Source: Dioszegia crocea
Taxonomy: Eukaryota; Basidiomycota; Tremellomycetes; Tremellales; Bulleribasidiaceae
Length of the DNA stretch: 64,000 bases
Reading direction: 5' to 3'
Assembly: GCA_001600615.1 (NCBI GenBank)
Contig: BCKK01000001.1
Coordinates: 783,082 to 847,081 of the forward strand
Part shown: positions 25,290 to 36,629 of the stretch, one piece after another
Layout: each line of letters starts with the position of its first letter
Position numbering within the stretch: the first letter of the stretch is position 1
Notes under the pieces: model-generated
Database searches by the model: none
The model's input: only the letters and a program-made list of their open reading frames with translations
Told to the model about the DNA's origin: nothing
Translations under genes and position numbers: made by a program

Positions 25290-26720
25290 ATGCCTAACGA
25301 CCCCTCAAAATACACCCCGGATACCTTCAAGGTGCTTCTCAAGAAGCTCGTTCAGTCTCCGTCGGACTTCACACCACAGGACTGCGCCGAGTGTTTCAGA
25401 CATTTGTGCGTGCAGGGCGCATCTGATGCACAGGTGGGTCTACGGCGATCAATGCGAGTCATGGGATCCTGGCTTACTCGTATAGGCCGGCGCTTTCCTG
25501 ACTGCCCTAACTTTGTCGGGTCTCGATGCTTCCGCAGAGGTCGTAGCGGCCTGCGCCGAGGTGCTACGTGAGCATGCCATTGCCGTCAAGGATGTCGCCC
25601 CGCCAGTCGGCGAGCACAAATCCGGAGAATGGGACTACAGAGATTCTGATAAAGAGGGAGATGGCTTCACTGGGATGGTGGATATAGTAGGAACAGGTGG
25701 GGATGGCTGGGACACTTACAACGTGTCTACAACCGCCGCTGTGGTTGTTGCCGGGACCGGTGTACGAGTTGCCAAGGTACGTCGGCTGTAGCTTATCAGA
25801 TGCAACGAGTACTGACAGATAGCACGGCTCCAAAGCAGCCACCTCGACCTCTGGCTCAGCCGACCTGTTGATGTCCCTCGACTGCAGGCTGTCATTCCCC
25901 ATTGATCAACTCTCCACGTTCCTCCCCCACTCTCCGTTCCTCTTCCTCTTTGCACCGCACTATCACCCTTCTCTCGCCCATATCGCTCCTATCCGACGCC
26001 AACTGAACTTTCGGACAATCTTCAATGTCCTGGGACCGCTCATCAACCCCGCCAGACCACAGAGAATGCTGCTTGGTGTAGCGAACAAGCAACTGGGCGA
26101 TACGTTTGCTGAGGTCTTGAGGTTACTGAAGGTCGAGAGGGCTTTGGTGGTATGCGGGAAGGAAGGGCTGGATGAGATCAGCATAGCGGGTGAAACTTGG
26201 GTAAGTGCTCTTCACAAGTTGAATGAGCCGATGCTAAAATGTGCAGACTTGGTGGTTGGAGAATGGCGAAATCACCACCGGCTCTATACACCCTACAACG
26301 GATTTCGGTCTCCCCACCCATCCCCTATCTTCGGTTCGAGGCGCCACACCCGATCTCAACGCACTCACATTCCAATCTATCCTCTCTGGTTCTTCTGCAG
26401 AGGTTCCCTCGCATCTCTCAGCTCCCGCATCGCCCGACTCACCCTCCATACAGTCGATTACCGACTACGTCCTCTTGAACTCTGCTGCGCTTCTGCATGT
26501 GTCGGGCCGGGCAAAAGATTGGAAAGACGGAGTGCGGATAGCTCGGGAGAGTCTGGAGAGTGGAGGTGCTAAGACTGCATTCGAGGGGTTCAGAGATTCT
26601 AGTCGGAAAGCTATGGGCGAGAAGGTGGACTTCAAGATCGTGGAGGATGACGGAGGTGTGGCAGCTAAGAATGGGGAAGTCAAGGCGTGGCTGAGGGCAA
26701 AGCGGGAAGAGAGCGCATGA
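25290..26720 (+). CDS. TRP4: Anthranilate phosphoribosyltransferase
   Basis: Second committed step of tryptophan synthesis: anthranilate plus PRPP gives phosphoribosyl-anthranilate. Motifs are [20 protein letters not shown] (PRPP loop), [44 protein letters not shown] and [21 protein letters not shown] prefer the ATG at 25290 ([17 protein letters not shown]) because it has a purine at -3 and fits the usual length. An in-frame ATG at 25218 would add 24 residues. Introns lie after GASDAQ, after AGTGVRVAK and after GETW. The promoter is shared with the divergent MRPS28 over about 220 bp. Confidence 0.92.
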
Positions 26721-27176
26721 GTCTCATTTGTCTGCATGGATCAACGGGGCGCTCTTCGCTTCTATCTCAGGAGCTATACACAGCTAGAGTATGAAGTCCC
26801 GATCCTCAGTGCAGATCGGATACGAGTGAAGCTGCATACCTTAGACCGGTCTTTGTCTGGGCGTGGACCGCCCGGTGATTCACGTCAATTACACTTATTA
26901 CAGTATTTCCCGCCGAAAAGTCCAGGCAGGGAGATCATCAAGCGTTGAAATTAACAGAACGACGAGAGGAAAGCACAGAACGACGAGAGGAAAGCCAAAG
27001 ATGTTCAGGCAAAGATGTGCCAGATGCAGGATGGAAGATGGGCACCATTGACATATCTCCAAGTGTGACTAGATTATATAGACCTAACCGCAATGTCCGA
27101 GTAGATTGTCCCGATTGAGCTACAAATGTCCTGATTAAAGATGACACTCCCGCCTGACACCGCCGAAGCAAAGTGC
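26721..27176. other. Convergent 3' intergenic region with short tandem repeat
   Basis: 456 bp between the TRP4 and RDS1-like stops. Apart from the tandem duplication at 26954-26995, nothing is recognised. Confidence 0.45.
26954..26995. repeat. Perfect 21-bp tandem duplication
   Basis: Two identical adjacent 21-bp units (26954-26974 and 26975-26995), each starting ACAGAACGACGAG and ending GGAAAGC. It lies in the 3' region between convergent genes. Confidence 0.85.
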
Positions 27177-28218
27177 TTATGCGCCGAAGGGGTTCTTGAA
27201 GCCGACGTTGGACTCGAAGGCATCGAAGGGGGTGTTGACAACGGCGGGGCCAGCAACGGTGTTGGCGGCTGTAGAGTCAGCGAAGGCTCAGACTTGGTAT
27301 GATGATAGAAGACTTACTGGTGACGGAAGCAGCGTCAGCGGCGTTGGTGAGGATGATGTAGGAGAAGCCCTGGATGCCTTGGGGAAGGGTCACCTGGCCG
27401 TTGGTGTAGGGGACGAAGGTCGCGCCGAGACCGTTGTAGATGACGGCGTTGACGGGACCGGGGACGGAAGAAGAGGACTTGGTGTATGAGAGGGCAATGG
27501 GCTTGCCGGCCTCACCAGCACCGACGGGGAGGCCGGAGGCGAAGGCCAAGGGGCTGGAGGCCTTGACGGGGAGAGCGGGGCCAGCAGGGCATGAGGTGAT
27601 GAGCTGGGCAGCGAGGGTGTAGACCATGTCGAGGCCGAGGGGGGTGTCGTAGGGTCCACTAGAGATGTCAGCGCTGGTAGGGTAAGACAGGAGGAAGACA
27701 ACTTACGTCCAGTCGGCCTGGGTGAGGACGGGGCCAGAGAAGAATCCCTGGTGACGAGCCTCAACAGCAAGGATGGAGGCGGCGACGGTGGCGTAGAGGG
27801 GGTCCGAGATGTACTGGTTGGCACCGATGTAGGCAGAGACACCGATGTTCTCAAGGAAGGATGAGAAGCTGATGAAGGTCTTCACGTCGGTGAGGGGGAA
27901 AGCGTAGACACAGGCGGGGACGGTGTTGTTACCGAGGGCAGCGCTGAGGAGTTTGACGTGGGAAGACTCGTGCTGGGAGATCTGCTGGACACGGCCGCGG
28001 ACCCAGTCAGGGAAACCGGCGGCCTTGAAGTCGGCAGCGGAGAACTTGTCGAGCGCCTGCTTGTAGTAGGCACCCTCAAGGTTCTCGAGGGTGAGGGCGT
28101 ACTGGAGGACCTGGAGGTCGGAGGGGCCAGCAGCCTGTCGCTTGAAGGGGTTCGAGACGACGGGGGAAGCGACGGAAGCGCAGGCAGCGGCGAGGGAGGC
28201 GAGAGCGAGGAGCTTCAT
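27177..28218 (-). CDS. RDS1-like secreted ferritin-fold protein
   Basis: Stress-type secreted protein with a ferritin-like domain (PF13668), related to S. pombe rds1 and similar fungal proteins. The start at 28218 gives the signal peptide MKLLALASLAAACASVASPV followed by a KR site. The ferritin-like helices contain LQYALTLENLEGAYYKQAL, ISQHESSHVKLL, FLENIGVSAYIGA and ILAVEARHQGF; the Glu/His residues fit a di-metal or degenerate ferritin site. The C-terminal part is beta-rich (GPVNAVIYNGLGATFVPYTN) and ends FESNVGFKNPFGA with the stop at 27177. Codon use is strongly biased to C-ending codons, unlike its neighbours, which suggests high expression. It has two short introns. Biochemical role unknown. 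Confidence 0.82.
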
Positions 28219-30874
28219 TGTAAGTGTGTGGGTTGGGGNGGGTGGGGGTTGGGGTAGTCTTGAAGTGGGAGTGTGAAGTGGATTGGAAAGGAAGATGGGA
28301 AGAAGAGACTGAGGTGGGGATTCGGTCAGCCTATATATGACCTAGAGAGAAAAGAGGCCCTCGGTGCACTCCGCATTCGGCCAGCCAGCCACCCGCCACC
28401 TACGAATCAACAATAAACACCGGACCTGTTGTACGTAACAAAAACCCATCTGACACACAAATATGACGACATTCCGTTGCCGGTCCGGACCATCCGATGA
28501 GCATAATTGCCCAAACAAGCCAATCGGTGAAACTATGCTGTAAAGCTTAGCGTCAGATCTCGGACCGCCATCTCCTGTCGGGCGAGTCACCTCGCGGTAT
28601 GCGACATTGAGCGAGACAAGGTCGTCAGTTTGGGTGAAATTTCGAAGGTGGGTCACCACGCGTGCCATATCGAATCTCTCCGAGTGCCCCGCGGAGCGGC
28701 GATCCCCCAGTTTCCAGCCTTTCACCATCACGCACCTCGGGAGAACGTCAGCATAAAGCTTGAAGGTAATCCCAAAGCGGACTGTGATCCTAACAGCAAA
28801 CCAATCCGCATTAGGACGATTGCTGCACATCACGAAATGACAGCCAGTACACGTATTGACCATCTTGAATCTTAGGGCCTGCAATCGCCAACTTGCATAC
28901 TATCTACTCATGTAGGTATACTCGGGACCCTTTGCCGATAGCAACTACGACAACCTGGGAGACATGCAGCTAATGATCTGTAACTCAACATCGACTTTGT
29001 GACCGACAGCTTGTGACAAGTGCATGGGCAATAACAGTCTGATCCCTGGCATCTATCAGCGATGTGACGCTAATGACTGCTTACTGACGTATTGTCAAGT
29101 CTGTTGTTTACTTTCTGGATCTGCTCGTGAGCCTCGGAGGCGCGGGCTACTGCAGATACTTCCCGGGGACGAGCTTGTACAAGGCCTGACCACGACTATA
29201 TCTCTACACCCACCTGATGTCTCCTGACCTGTACCCATTACATGTCTGTGGTCAGGTCGTTTCTCCGCCCGATGCTAAGAGATGATGGCGCGTAATCCGG
29301 TCTCACCCGTCAAGCAAAGGAAGACACGAAGTACTTTCGAGATGCAGGATGTTGAGAAACAGTAACGAAGCTACAAATACAGATTCTACACCGCATTTCT
29401 CGTCTGCAATGGCTGAACCGCGGTCAGCCAAGTGGTCGCTGCGTCACTGTTCCGCACCTCTGGGAGTGGATCGATGATCACGACACTGACTGGCGGCTCG
29501 GGATTGATTGGTCAGAAGAACTCTGCCGGCAGTTAGGCGGGACGAGGTCCGACGATGTGAAGCTACCCCGCATGCTGCGCTTGTCAGTGCTTTCTCTCAC
29601 GACTCAGACACTGACAGCGAGCGTACTCATGCTACACGACCGGTCGAATAGCTGTACATCATCGGACACCGACTCGATTGGCGGGACCGACCCCTTCCAT
29701 CAAGGCCTCGACCTTCCGATCTGAGCGGTACGAAGCGGACGTAAAAGCATACTCTAGGAACTAGGCATGCGATACTCCCTGCCCACTTGTTCTCCGTTTT
29801 ACCGCCACATCAGTACGGTGTCTTCATCATCATCAACTAGCTATTCGGTCCTGTGTTTCCAGCACGGGTCACATCCAATCAAAGGTGTGCTTTACCGACG
29901 AGTCGGTATAATTAAAGGGGCCAGGCGCAGTTACCATTTTTGCAGCCAGAGGCTTAGGCGTTCTCGACTCTCGAGCCCTCGGTAGGTACAGAACATCGGA
30001 AAAGCACAGCTGCCGGTATGCAACCCTCGCTCGGGTCAACAGCATTGAATTGCGCGGCATTTGGGTTCCGGCAAACATGCGTAATCATCTTTCGTCCAGA
30101 CTGAGCAGCCTGATAGAACCTAGTTCTTTTACAGGGACCACCAATTGCTCATACCGACCACCAACAGGTTACAACAGTCCACATGTGGAAGTGGCGATGC
30201 ACGTAGGTGATATCAGTGACTGACCAGCCGAAGGCACAGCTCAGTGTTTGGGATATACATCGCCGATCATGGCTGCCCTTGAGTTTGACCTGCGCACCTT
30301 TGATCACAGAGTGAGTCCAACCCTCGTTTCCTCGGATACTCAAGCTCACCTTCGTTGCATGACCTACGATACGTCAGTGACGATTCTAATCTGAGGTCTC
30401 CTTCTCGCGAGAGCAGATCACATAACAGGGATCAGAAGTCCAGCTGCCAACTGACGCGCTGAGTCTCTTGAGAACCAGCATCTCGGAGAGGCAGGTCAGT
30501 CATGCAACCTCATAACCTCAAGTTCGAATCTGAGATTCGATAGCGGAGCGCACCGAGGCCGCCCATGGCATCCACGAGGCTTTGTAGCTTTGCGAGCCGT
30601 GGCGGTGAAGGACTGATCGGGTAATTTGGATGGTGACTCGTATCTGCACATGAGATCTGATGCAGTACAACACGCAGCCTCATCGTCAGCACAGTAAGTC
30701 CGCGGGTCGCGCATCATCTGCCCCATGACCATTGACGAGACTGGATTCAGTCTGACCAATGTTCAATATCGCGCACTCGGCCGGATCAGTGGTATGGCAA
30801 GATCGCAACCTGCGCTGATTACTGCGTCAGCAAGCTTGCATGGATGATCTACAGGCCATTGGCGAGTGCATGGA
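28219..30874. other. 2.66-kb interval without a recognisable gene
   Basis: The longest gene-free stretch in the window. It includes the RDS1-like promoter with TATATAT at 28332-28338, about 115 bp before the ATG. CGGTCCG-type sites lie near 28480-28490 and 28555-28562. Base 28239 is N in a G-rich run. Short open frames here start without ATG or show no recognisable features. I see no tRNA, rRNA or transposon signature. Confidence 0.5.
28332..28338 (-). promoter_or_regulatory. TATA box of RDS1-like gene
   Basis: TATATAT tract about 115 bp before the start codon at 28218, as expected for a strongly expressed fungal gene. Confidence 0.5.
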
Positions 30875-32260
30875 CTACACCCTCGACAGCCAGCCCATCC
30901 ACAGTAGCTGACTAGCGGCGAGAACAAAGAGGAATTGGATTCGCCGTGAGCGCTGAGCGTGGGACAGAGTCGGCGCGCCTGTCGTCGATGGGTCTGGTAG
31001 CAGAACGTATTTCAAGGAGCGGAGCTGCACGAGTCAGTCACATGTAATCTTCACGGAACAGGCGGTACTAACCAAGAAGAAGAAGTTGGCTGCGAATGTG
31101 TAGGCGAATATCCCCGTTGTGGCCAATGTTCCTAGCTTGAGGAACCCGGCGATGATCGTCGTGATGATTCTGAAGCTTTAACGAAGGCCTGACTCTACCC
31201 AAAAGGAGAATAACTCACCCAACAAATTTGTAGCCCCCATATCCGATAAGTTCGACTCCGCTCGCGCCGCCGCCTCGTACGTCCAAGAGATAACACCCTA
31301 ATTTTATGAAGCAGAACTCGACCACGACCACGACCAGAGCGCGGAAGAAGGATGCTCCGAGGACTTCTGGGTGGAAGCGGCTTTGTAGACCGCTGGATAG
31401 ACCGCAGAGAAGGGTATACGTCACGATCGCCATAGCTAGGAGGTCAGCCAGAGCGTTGATTGGCCAAGTAAAATGACTTACTGGGTATGTATAGATCCGG
31501 AGCATTGATGTCGTCTCTTGGTGCCTGCCATCCCTCCATACCACCACTGTCTGCTCTTCGTATTTGACGAGCCCAGGGCTTATGTCTCCATGGGAACAGG
31601 ATCAACCGGAGTTTCCGTAGGACGTAAGAATTCGTTACGGAGAATGAGGTTTTGATAAGTTGAAGGGGTAGATATCGGGTGAACTGGATAATCAGTTTTG
31701 ACCGACACAGCTAGCAGTCCAGGTAGCTTACATTCTTCTCCACATAGTCTTGCCCAGCCGCTACTGCCGACTTTCCAAACTGAACACCCATCTGAGCCGT
31801 CGCGTCGTTCATGGATCCCCAAGCGCCGAACGCTTCTTGCCCCTGAGTTGCACCACCCATTCCTCCCATTTGGCCATATCCTTGTACGCCATGAGGGTTC
31901 GGATAGCCTGCAGGAGCACGCTGCGAAGGTCCAGATGCAGCCGGCGCTCCATACGGATTTGGGTTCACCCCTGAGCTAGCTGCGAATGAGGGCGGGGCGT
32001 CATGTCGAGGGGCGGAATCTACGGGAGGCGAAGAGTATCGCATATACTCTGACTGATTAGTATAGCGCCTATAGCGAGAAGGAGCGCGGACGGGACGCAC
32101 CGCTATCCTGCGAGATCCTAGCTGCTTGAGAATAGGGAGAGCTATTCGTGGAGGCTCCGGGCGTGCGAGGTGGCTCTGGAGGCAGATAGGCCGGGTGGGT
32201 AGGCTTTGGGTGCTGTAGTGGAGGAGGGGAGCGTGAGTTCATATATGGCATGCCTGACAT
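30875..32260 (-). CDS. YIF1: Yif1-family ER-Golgi membrane protein
   Basis: YIF1/HRF1-family protein that pairs with Yip1 in ER-to-Golgi vesicle traffic. The start at 32260 gives MSGMPYMNSRSPPPLQHPKP, a Pro-rich cytosolic N-terminus with NPNPYGAP and GYGQMGG. The conserved QMGVQFGKSAVAAGQDYVEKN motif leads into the C-terminal membrane domain. That domain has several membrane segments: PTMAIVTYTLLCGLSSGL, FRALVVVVVEFCFIKLGCYL, KFVGIITTIIAGFLKLG and IFAYTFAANFFFLL. The last exon encodes RSLKYVLLPDP...QFLFVLAASQLLWMGWLSRV with the stop at 30875. Length and order fit the family. It is divergent from NOP13 over 197 bp. Confidence 0.9.
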
Positions 32261-32457
32261 GATGGGTTATGATAGATAGATGGGGTGAGTGATGTATAGG
32301 TGATTGACGCGTGGAATGGGGAACGCATCAGAATGGGACGCACGGTTGTCAAATCTTTGTTTTGGCAGCTAAATTCGAATATTATCCCATGGATGAAAGT
32401 TGCAAGTGGAGGCAGGACTAGTTTGACCATACATTCACATCTATCACTATAATCACA

Positions 32458-34282
32458 ATGACAGAAGCAGTCAAGCCCCCCAAGACTGCCCGGACACCTG
32501 AGGAAAAGGCAGCGAGGGACGCTCGGAAAGCCGCCAAGAAGGCAGGGACAGCCGTTGCCGCCGAGTCGAATGAGGCTGGTCCGAGTAACTCCGCGCCTCC
32601 TGTCGACAAGCAGCCTAAAGGTGTTAATGCGGAGGACTATGAGATCGATCTGGCAGCGCCCGAACCGCTGTCCAAAGCGGAGCTGAGAGCTGCGAAGCGA
32701 GCTGCGAAACGAGGTGACGCTCCTGCTGCTGAAGGAGAAAAGCCAAAGAAGAGAAAGAGGCTGCCTGAATACGACCCGCATGAGGCGGACAAGGATGATG
32801 AGATGAAGGGGACAAAGGCGAGCGGTGGGGCTGCTCAGGAGTTTAAGAAGCAGAACTCTGTCTGGATAGGGAATTTGGCATTCAAGACTACGCCGGAGAG
32901 TCTTAAGGAGTGGGTGGAGAAGGGCGTGAAGGCTGCGGGAGGGGCTCCGGGTTGTGTGACCAGGGTGAACTTGCCAAAGAAGCCTGGGAAGGGAGGTTAC
33001 GGAGAGAGTAAAGGGTGAGCTATGAAGCGTCTCGATACTCCCGGACGTAGAGCTGATGATGCAGATTTGCATATGTCGACTTGGTCACTCCTGAAATGCA
33101 AAAACTCGCTGTGGGGTTGTCGGAAGGAATGCTCGACGGCAGAAAGCTCCTCATTAAGCTTGGTATGTTGTCAAGCACGATGAAGACAAACGGACTCCTG
33201 CTGATGACAATAGGAAATGATCACACCGCTTCAGAAGCCGCCCGAACACCCAAACCCGCCAAATCTCTCCTCACAAATCCCATTTTGCGAAATCAGCCCA
33301 ACCCCGAGGGACCGACTCTGTTCTGCGGCAACCTTCCCTACGACGCGACGGAAGAGAAATTGCGAGATCTCTTCGAGGCGAATGCTGCCGCGATCCAGTC
33401 AGCTGAGGCGAAGGATGAAGCGACAGAGGAGAAGAAGGCTGCCAAGCGCGAGCGGTGGTTGAAGAAGCAGGAGGAGGCAAAGCTTAAGGCGGACGAAGAT
33501 GCTCCTCCTGTGGACGACGATGAAGACGATAGTGAGGCCGAGGGCGGAGAAGCAGGAGAAGCCGAGGAGGAGCTAGATGAGGAGACTAAGGCTGAGCAAG
33601 CGCATCGCGGTGGGCGGAAGAGCGGGTTGAGAAAGGTCCGACTTGGGGCTTTTGAAGATACTGGGAGATGTAAGGGGTAAGTCAAACTCAGTTCACGCAC
33701 TCGAACAATGAGCTAATGTGATTAGCTTCGCATTCTTGGACTTCTTGGATCCCAAATACGCCACTGCTGCACTCTCTAACAAAAAGAATCACTATTACCA
33801 AAACCGAAAGCTCATTCTACAAGTAAGCGCAGCTCAGTTCAGTGATTTAATGTCAGAGCTAATGTGTACAGTACGCATCTGAAACGGCCACCAAACGAGC
33901 GGGCGGAAAAGGCTCCCGACCCGTCCGCGCAGCTGGCGCAGATGACTACAACGGTGCCCTCAAACGACCTCGACAGTCATACGACCGCGAAGACCGAGAC
34001 GAAGCTGGAGATGGAGCCGAGGTGGCCGCGAGCGAGTATCTGCCGAAGGACGCGTCCGCCATCGCTCGAGATGTGCTCAAGAGCTACGGCGGTGGTGGTG
34101 GAGATGGCGAGGGGTATGGAGGGTATGAAGGTGGTAGAGGCGAGGGAAAGAAGAGGGAGGATGTACGAGGGAAGAGATGGCAGACTACGGGCAGACCTGC
34201 GCCTGGTGCGGCACTCGCTATGGCCAAGAGAGAGAAGGTGGGGATCGTTCCTGGAGAAGGGAAGAAGATCAGTTTCGATTAG
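32458..34282 (+). CDS. NOP13: Nucleolar RNA-binding protein Nop13-like (two RRMs)
   Basis: Nucleolar protein with two RRMs found in pre-60S particles in yeast. The start at 32458 leads a Lys/Ala/Glu-rich N-terminus with a basic KPKKRKR cluster. RRM1 has RNP2 VWIGNL and RNP1 KGFAYVDL. RRM2 has RNP2 LFCGNL and RNP1 KGFAFLDF, preceded by VRLGAFEDTGRC, which resembles the matching part of yeast Nop13. Within RRM2, between helix 1 and strand 2, an insert of about 80 residues is very rich in Glu, Asp and Lys. The C-terminus is Gly-rich with KRWQTTGRPAPG. It has about four introns. Confidence 0.85.
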
Positions 34283-34851
34283 GAATTTTCGATTGTTTTT
34301 GAGATGGTTCTGGATCCTTGCTCTACGTCTAGTCGTCGAGTGTGATTTGAATGCGTATCTACATGTCTAGGCTCGATGTTCCTTGCGCAGTGCGAGCATC
34401 GAAGAGTACTGCGACTCTGGCGGCGAACACCGGGCGTTGCAACCTTGTGCTGGCGAACGGTATGATGTTGCCCCCTGTCTACGGTGATGCACCTGCGTTA
34501 TACTCGAACAGAGCAACCCTCACATTCGCGACAGCTTTCTCTCTCGCTCCCGCCCGCGCGCAATCGGCTCCCCTTGGTGCATTGCCGCGATTTGCCTCAT
34601 CAAAATCCGCCAAAGGACCCCTCAATTAGCTAGACCGAGGTGGGGGATAAGATCCTAATTTCGGCACCTCGCCTATTTCAACCTTGACGTGCCAGAGACA
34701 CCATTTAGAAAGGTGAGTATTGGAACAAGAGATACAGAGCATTTGATGGGGATGCTTTGGCCTCAAAACTTTAGCTTCGCCTGTATCGACGCCATCGCTG
34801 ATGATTTCAGGCAAATCACCCACTGCAATCCGAGCTCGACCGCTACCTAAG
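34283..34851. other. Intergenic region NOP13 3' end / carrier promoter
   Basis: 569 bp. Near its right end GCTGATGATTTCAG (ending 34810) looks like a branch site plus acceptor of a 5' UTR intron of the carrier gene. No other gene is seen. Confidence 0.4.
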
Positions 34852-36493
34852 ATGCTCGTTTCCAGAGATGGTAATGCGGAAGCATCTACATCCAGGCAGC
34901 GCGTAGTACCGCAGTATAGCAACAACACAGATGTGGATAGCACAATACGGCTGTCGGGCCAAGAGGAGAGCCGGTCGACGGCAGATAAACCCCCCAATCG
35001 ACTTCGGGCTTTCGGATACCCATCTATAGCGCGCAATCATCATTATCACGCCACACCCACCCGTCACTCCGTCACCCAGCCTTCTGATCCTGCAACCACC
35101 GTATCAATCCTCTCCCTCTATCCCATCCACTCTCCAGCCTCTACGCCCCACATCCGAATTCCACCCCAACTCCACTCCATGGTCTCCGGTGCCTGTGCCG
35201 GGCTGGTCGCGTCAATCGTGACTTGTCCGCTGGATGTTCTTAAGACGTCTTTACAGGCGTCAAGCGTGGCGGCAGGGTCGGCGGAGTATGAGGGGGTGCA
35301 AAAGACTGCTGGGAGGATATGGCGGCAAGCTGGGCTGAGAGGGTTTTACAGGGGTTTAGGTCCGACATTGGCGGGGTATCTGCCGACTTGGGGGATCTAC
35401 TTTACGGTGTATGATCTGATCAAGGATAGAATGGGGACTTGGGCTAGTGATCCTGGTAAGTCCGATCTCTGGGCTAGCTGTTCAGCAACTTGGTGCGTGA
35501 AGGACCCTGACCATCAGCAAATCCACACGTCGACACGTCTGTACAGCATATAATAGCGGCAATGACGGCCGGAGCGACCGGGACGATATTCACGAATCCG
35601 ATTTGGGTAGTCAAGACACGGTTCATGGTGAGTCTATCTAAACTGAGGAGTTTCAACCTTATGACTGACCGAATCAGGCGCAAGCGACAATGGCTTCAAC
35701 AGAAACGCGCTATCGTAGCACACTTGAAGCCTTTTCCACCATCTACAAGACTGAGGGATTCAAGACCTTCTACAAGGGTCTACTCCCATCTCTCTTTGGG
35801 GTCGTACACGTTGCGGTCCAATTTCCCCTGTATGAGAAGGCCAAGACCTGGGCAGGTGAGTACAGATCTTTTTTTTACTTTAGACATTCGCTTACTTCAG
35901 ATACCCGCTCAGCCCACGATATCGAAAACAACGCTTCGCTCTCTGCTTCCACCATCCTTGGTTGCTCGGCCTTTTCCAAAATGATCGCTTCGGTCATTAC
36001 CTACCCACACGAAGTACTGCGTACACGTCTGCAGGTACACAAATCTGACGCGAGGACAACGGCTAGCGCGTCGAAGTCTGCCTTTTCAGCCTCGTCAGCG
36101 GCGAGTGCAAATACACATGTAGCCGGAAAATTGACACCTGGTCACCCGCACTTCTACTCTCCGCTGGTCACGGGCTCTCACCCTCCTTTACCACTTGCAG
36201 CACCTACACCGCTACTTCAAATACCTGCACCAGGAGCAAGTGCCCAGCTGGCGAAGCAGGGTGCGGTGTCCATGTGGAGAAGACCGGGAGGGATAGTAGA
36301 GACTTTCTTGGAAATCAAGCGGCAGGATGGATGGAAGGGGTTTTACAGGGGATTGAGCATCAATCTTGTTAGGACTGTGCCGAATAGCGCTGTCACCATG
36401 TTGACGTGAGTAGGCAGTCTCTTGCAGCGGAGTTAGGGTTCGGCTGATGATGACAGGTACGAGTTGATCATGCGGAGTTTGGCAAGGAGGTAG
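34852..36493 (+). CDS. Mitochondrial carrier, NAD+/pyrimidine nucleotide type
   Basis: SLC25-family inner-membrane carrier closest in signatures to yeast Yia6/Yea6 (NAD+) and SLC25A33/36. There are three repeats: CPLDVLKTSLQAS with GFYRGLGPTLAGYLPTWGIYF; TNPIWVVKTRFM with FYKGLLPSLFGVVHVAVQFP; TYPHEVLRTRLQVH with GFYRGLSINLVRTVPNSAVT. The TNPIWVVKTR motif is characteristic of the NAD+/pyrimidine branch. An extended Ser-rich N-terminus and a loop of about 80 residues in the third repeat (around 36.05-36.28 kb) make it longer than usual. I chose the ATG at 34852 (purine at -3); 34801 is an in-frame alternative that overlaps an acceptor-like site. It ends at 36493, tail to tail with the kinase gene. 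Confidence 0.87.
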
Positions 36494-36629
36494 ATCGATA
36501 GATCATCTAGAAAGCATTTGAGGTTGGAGTCAGATGGACCGTTTTGTATGCCATGAACGACAAATTTCTTGTTCTTTGGAATTCATGATAGCAACTGCAT
36601 GTAGACAGTCTTCCCGGAAAACAGACTGA

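Noticed and set aside
28342..28863. Open frame of about 173 codons on the minus strand upstream of the RDS1-like gene
   Set aside because: It covers the near promoter of that gene, has no recognisable domain or splice pattern, and its composition looks random.
30515..30545. tRNA B-box-like word (AGTTCGAATCT)
   Set aside because: The flanking bases do not form a proper 5-bp T stem, and no A box, anticodon arm or acceptor stem is seen on either strand.
34351..34629. Open frame between NOP13 and the mitochondrial carrier
   Set aside because: There are no domain features, and it sits in an expected UTR and promoter region.
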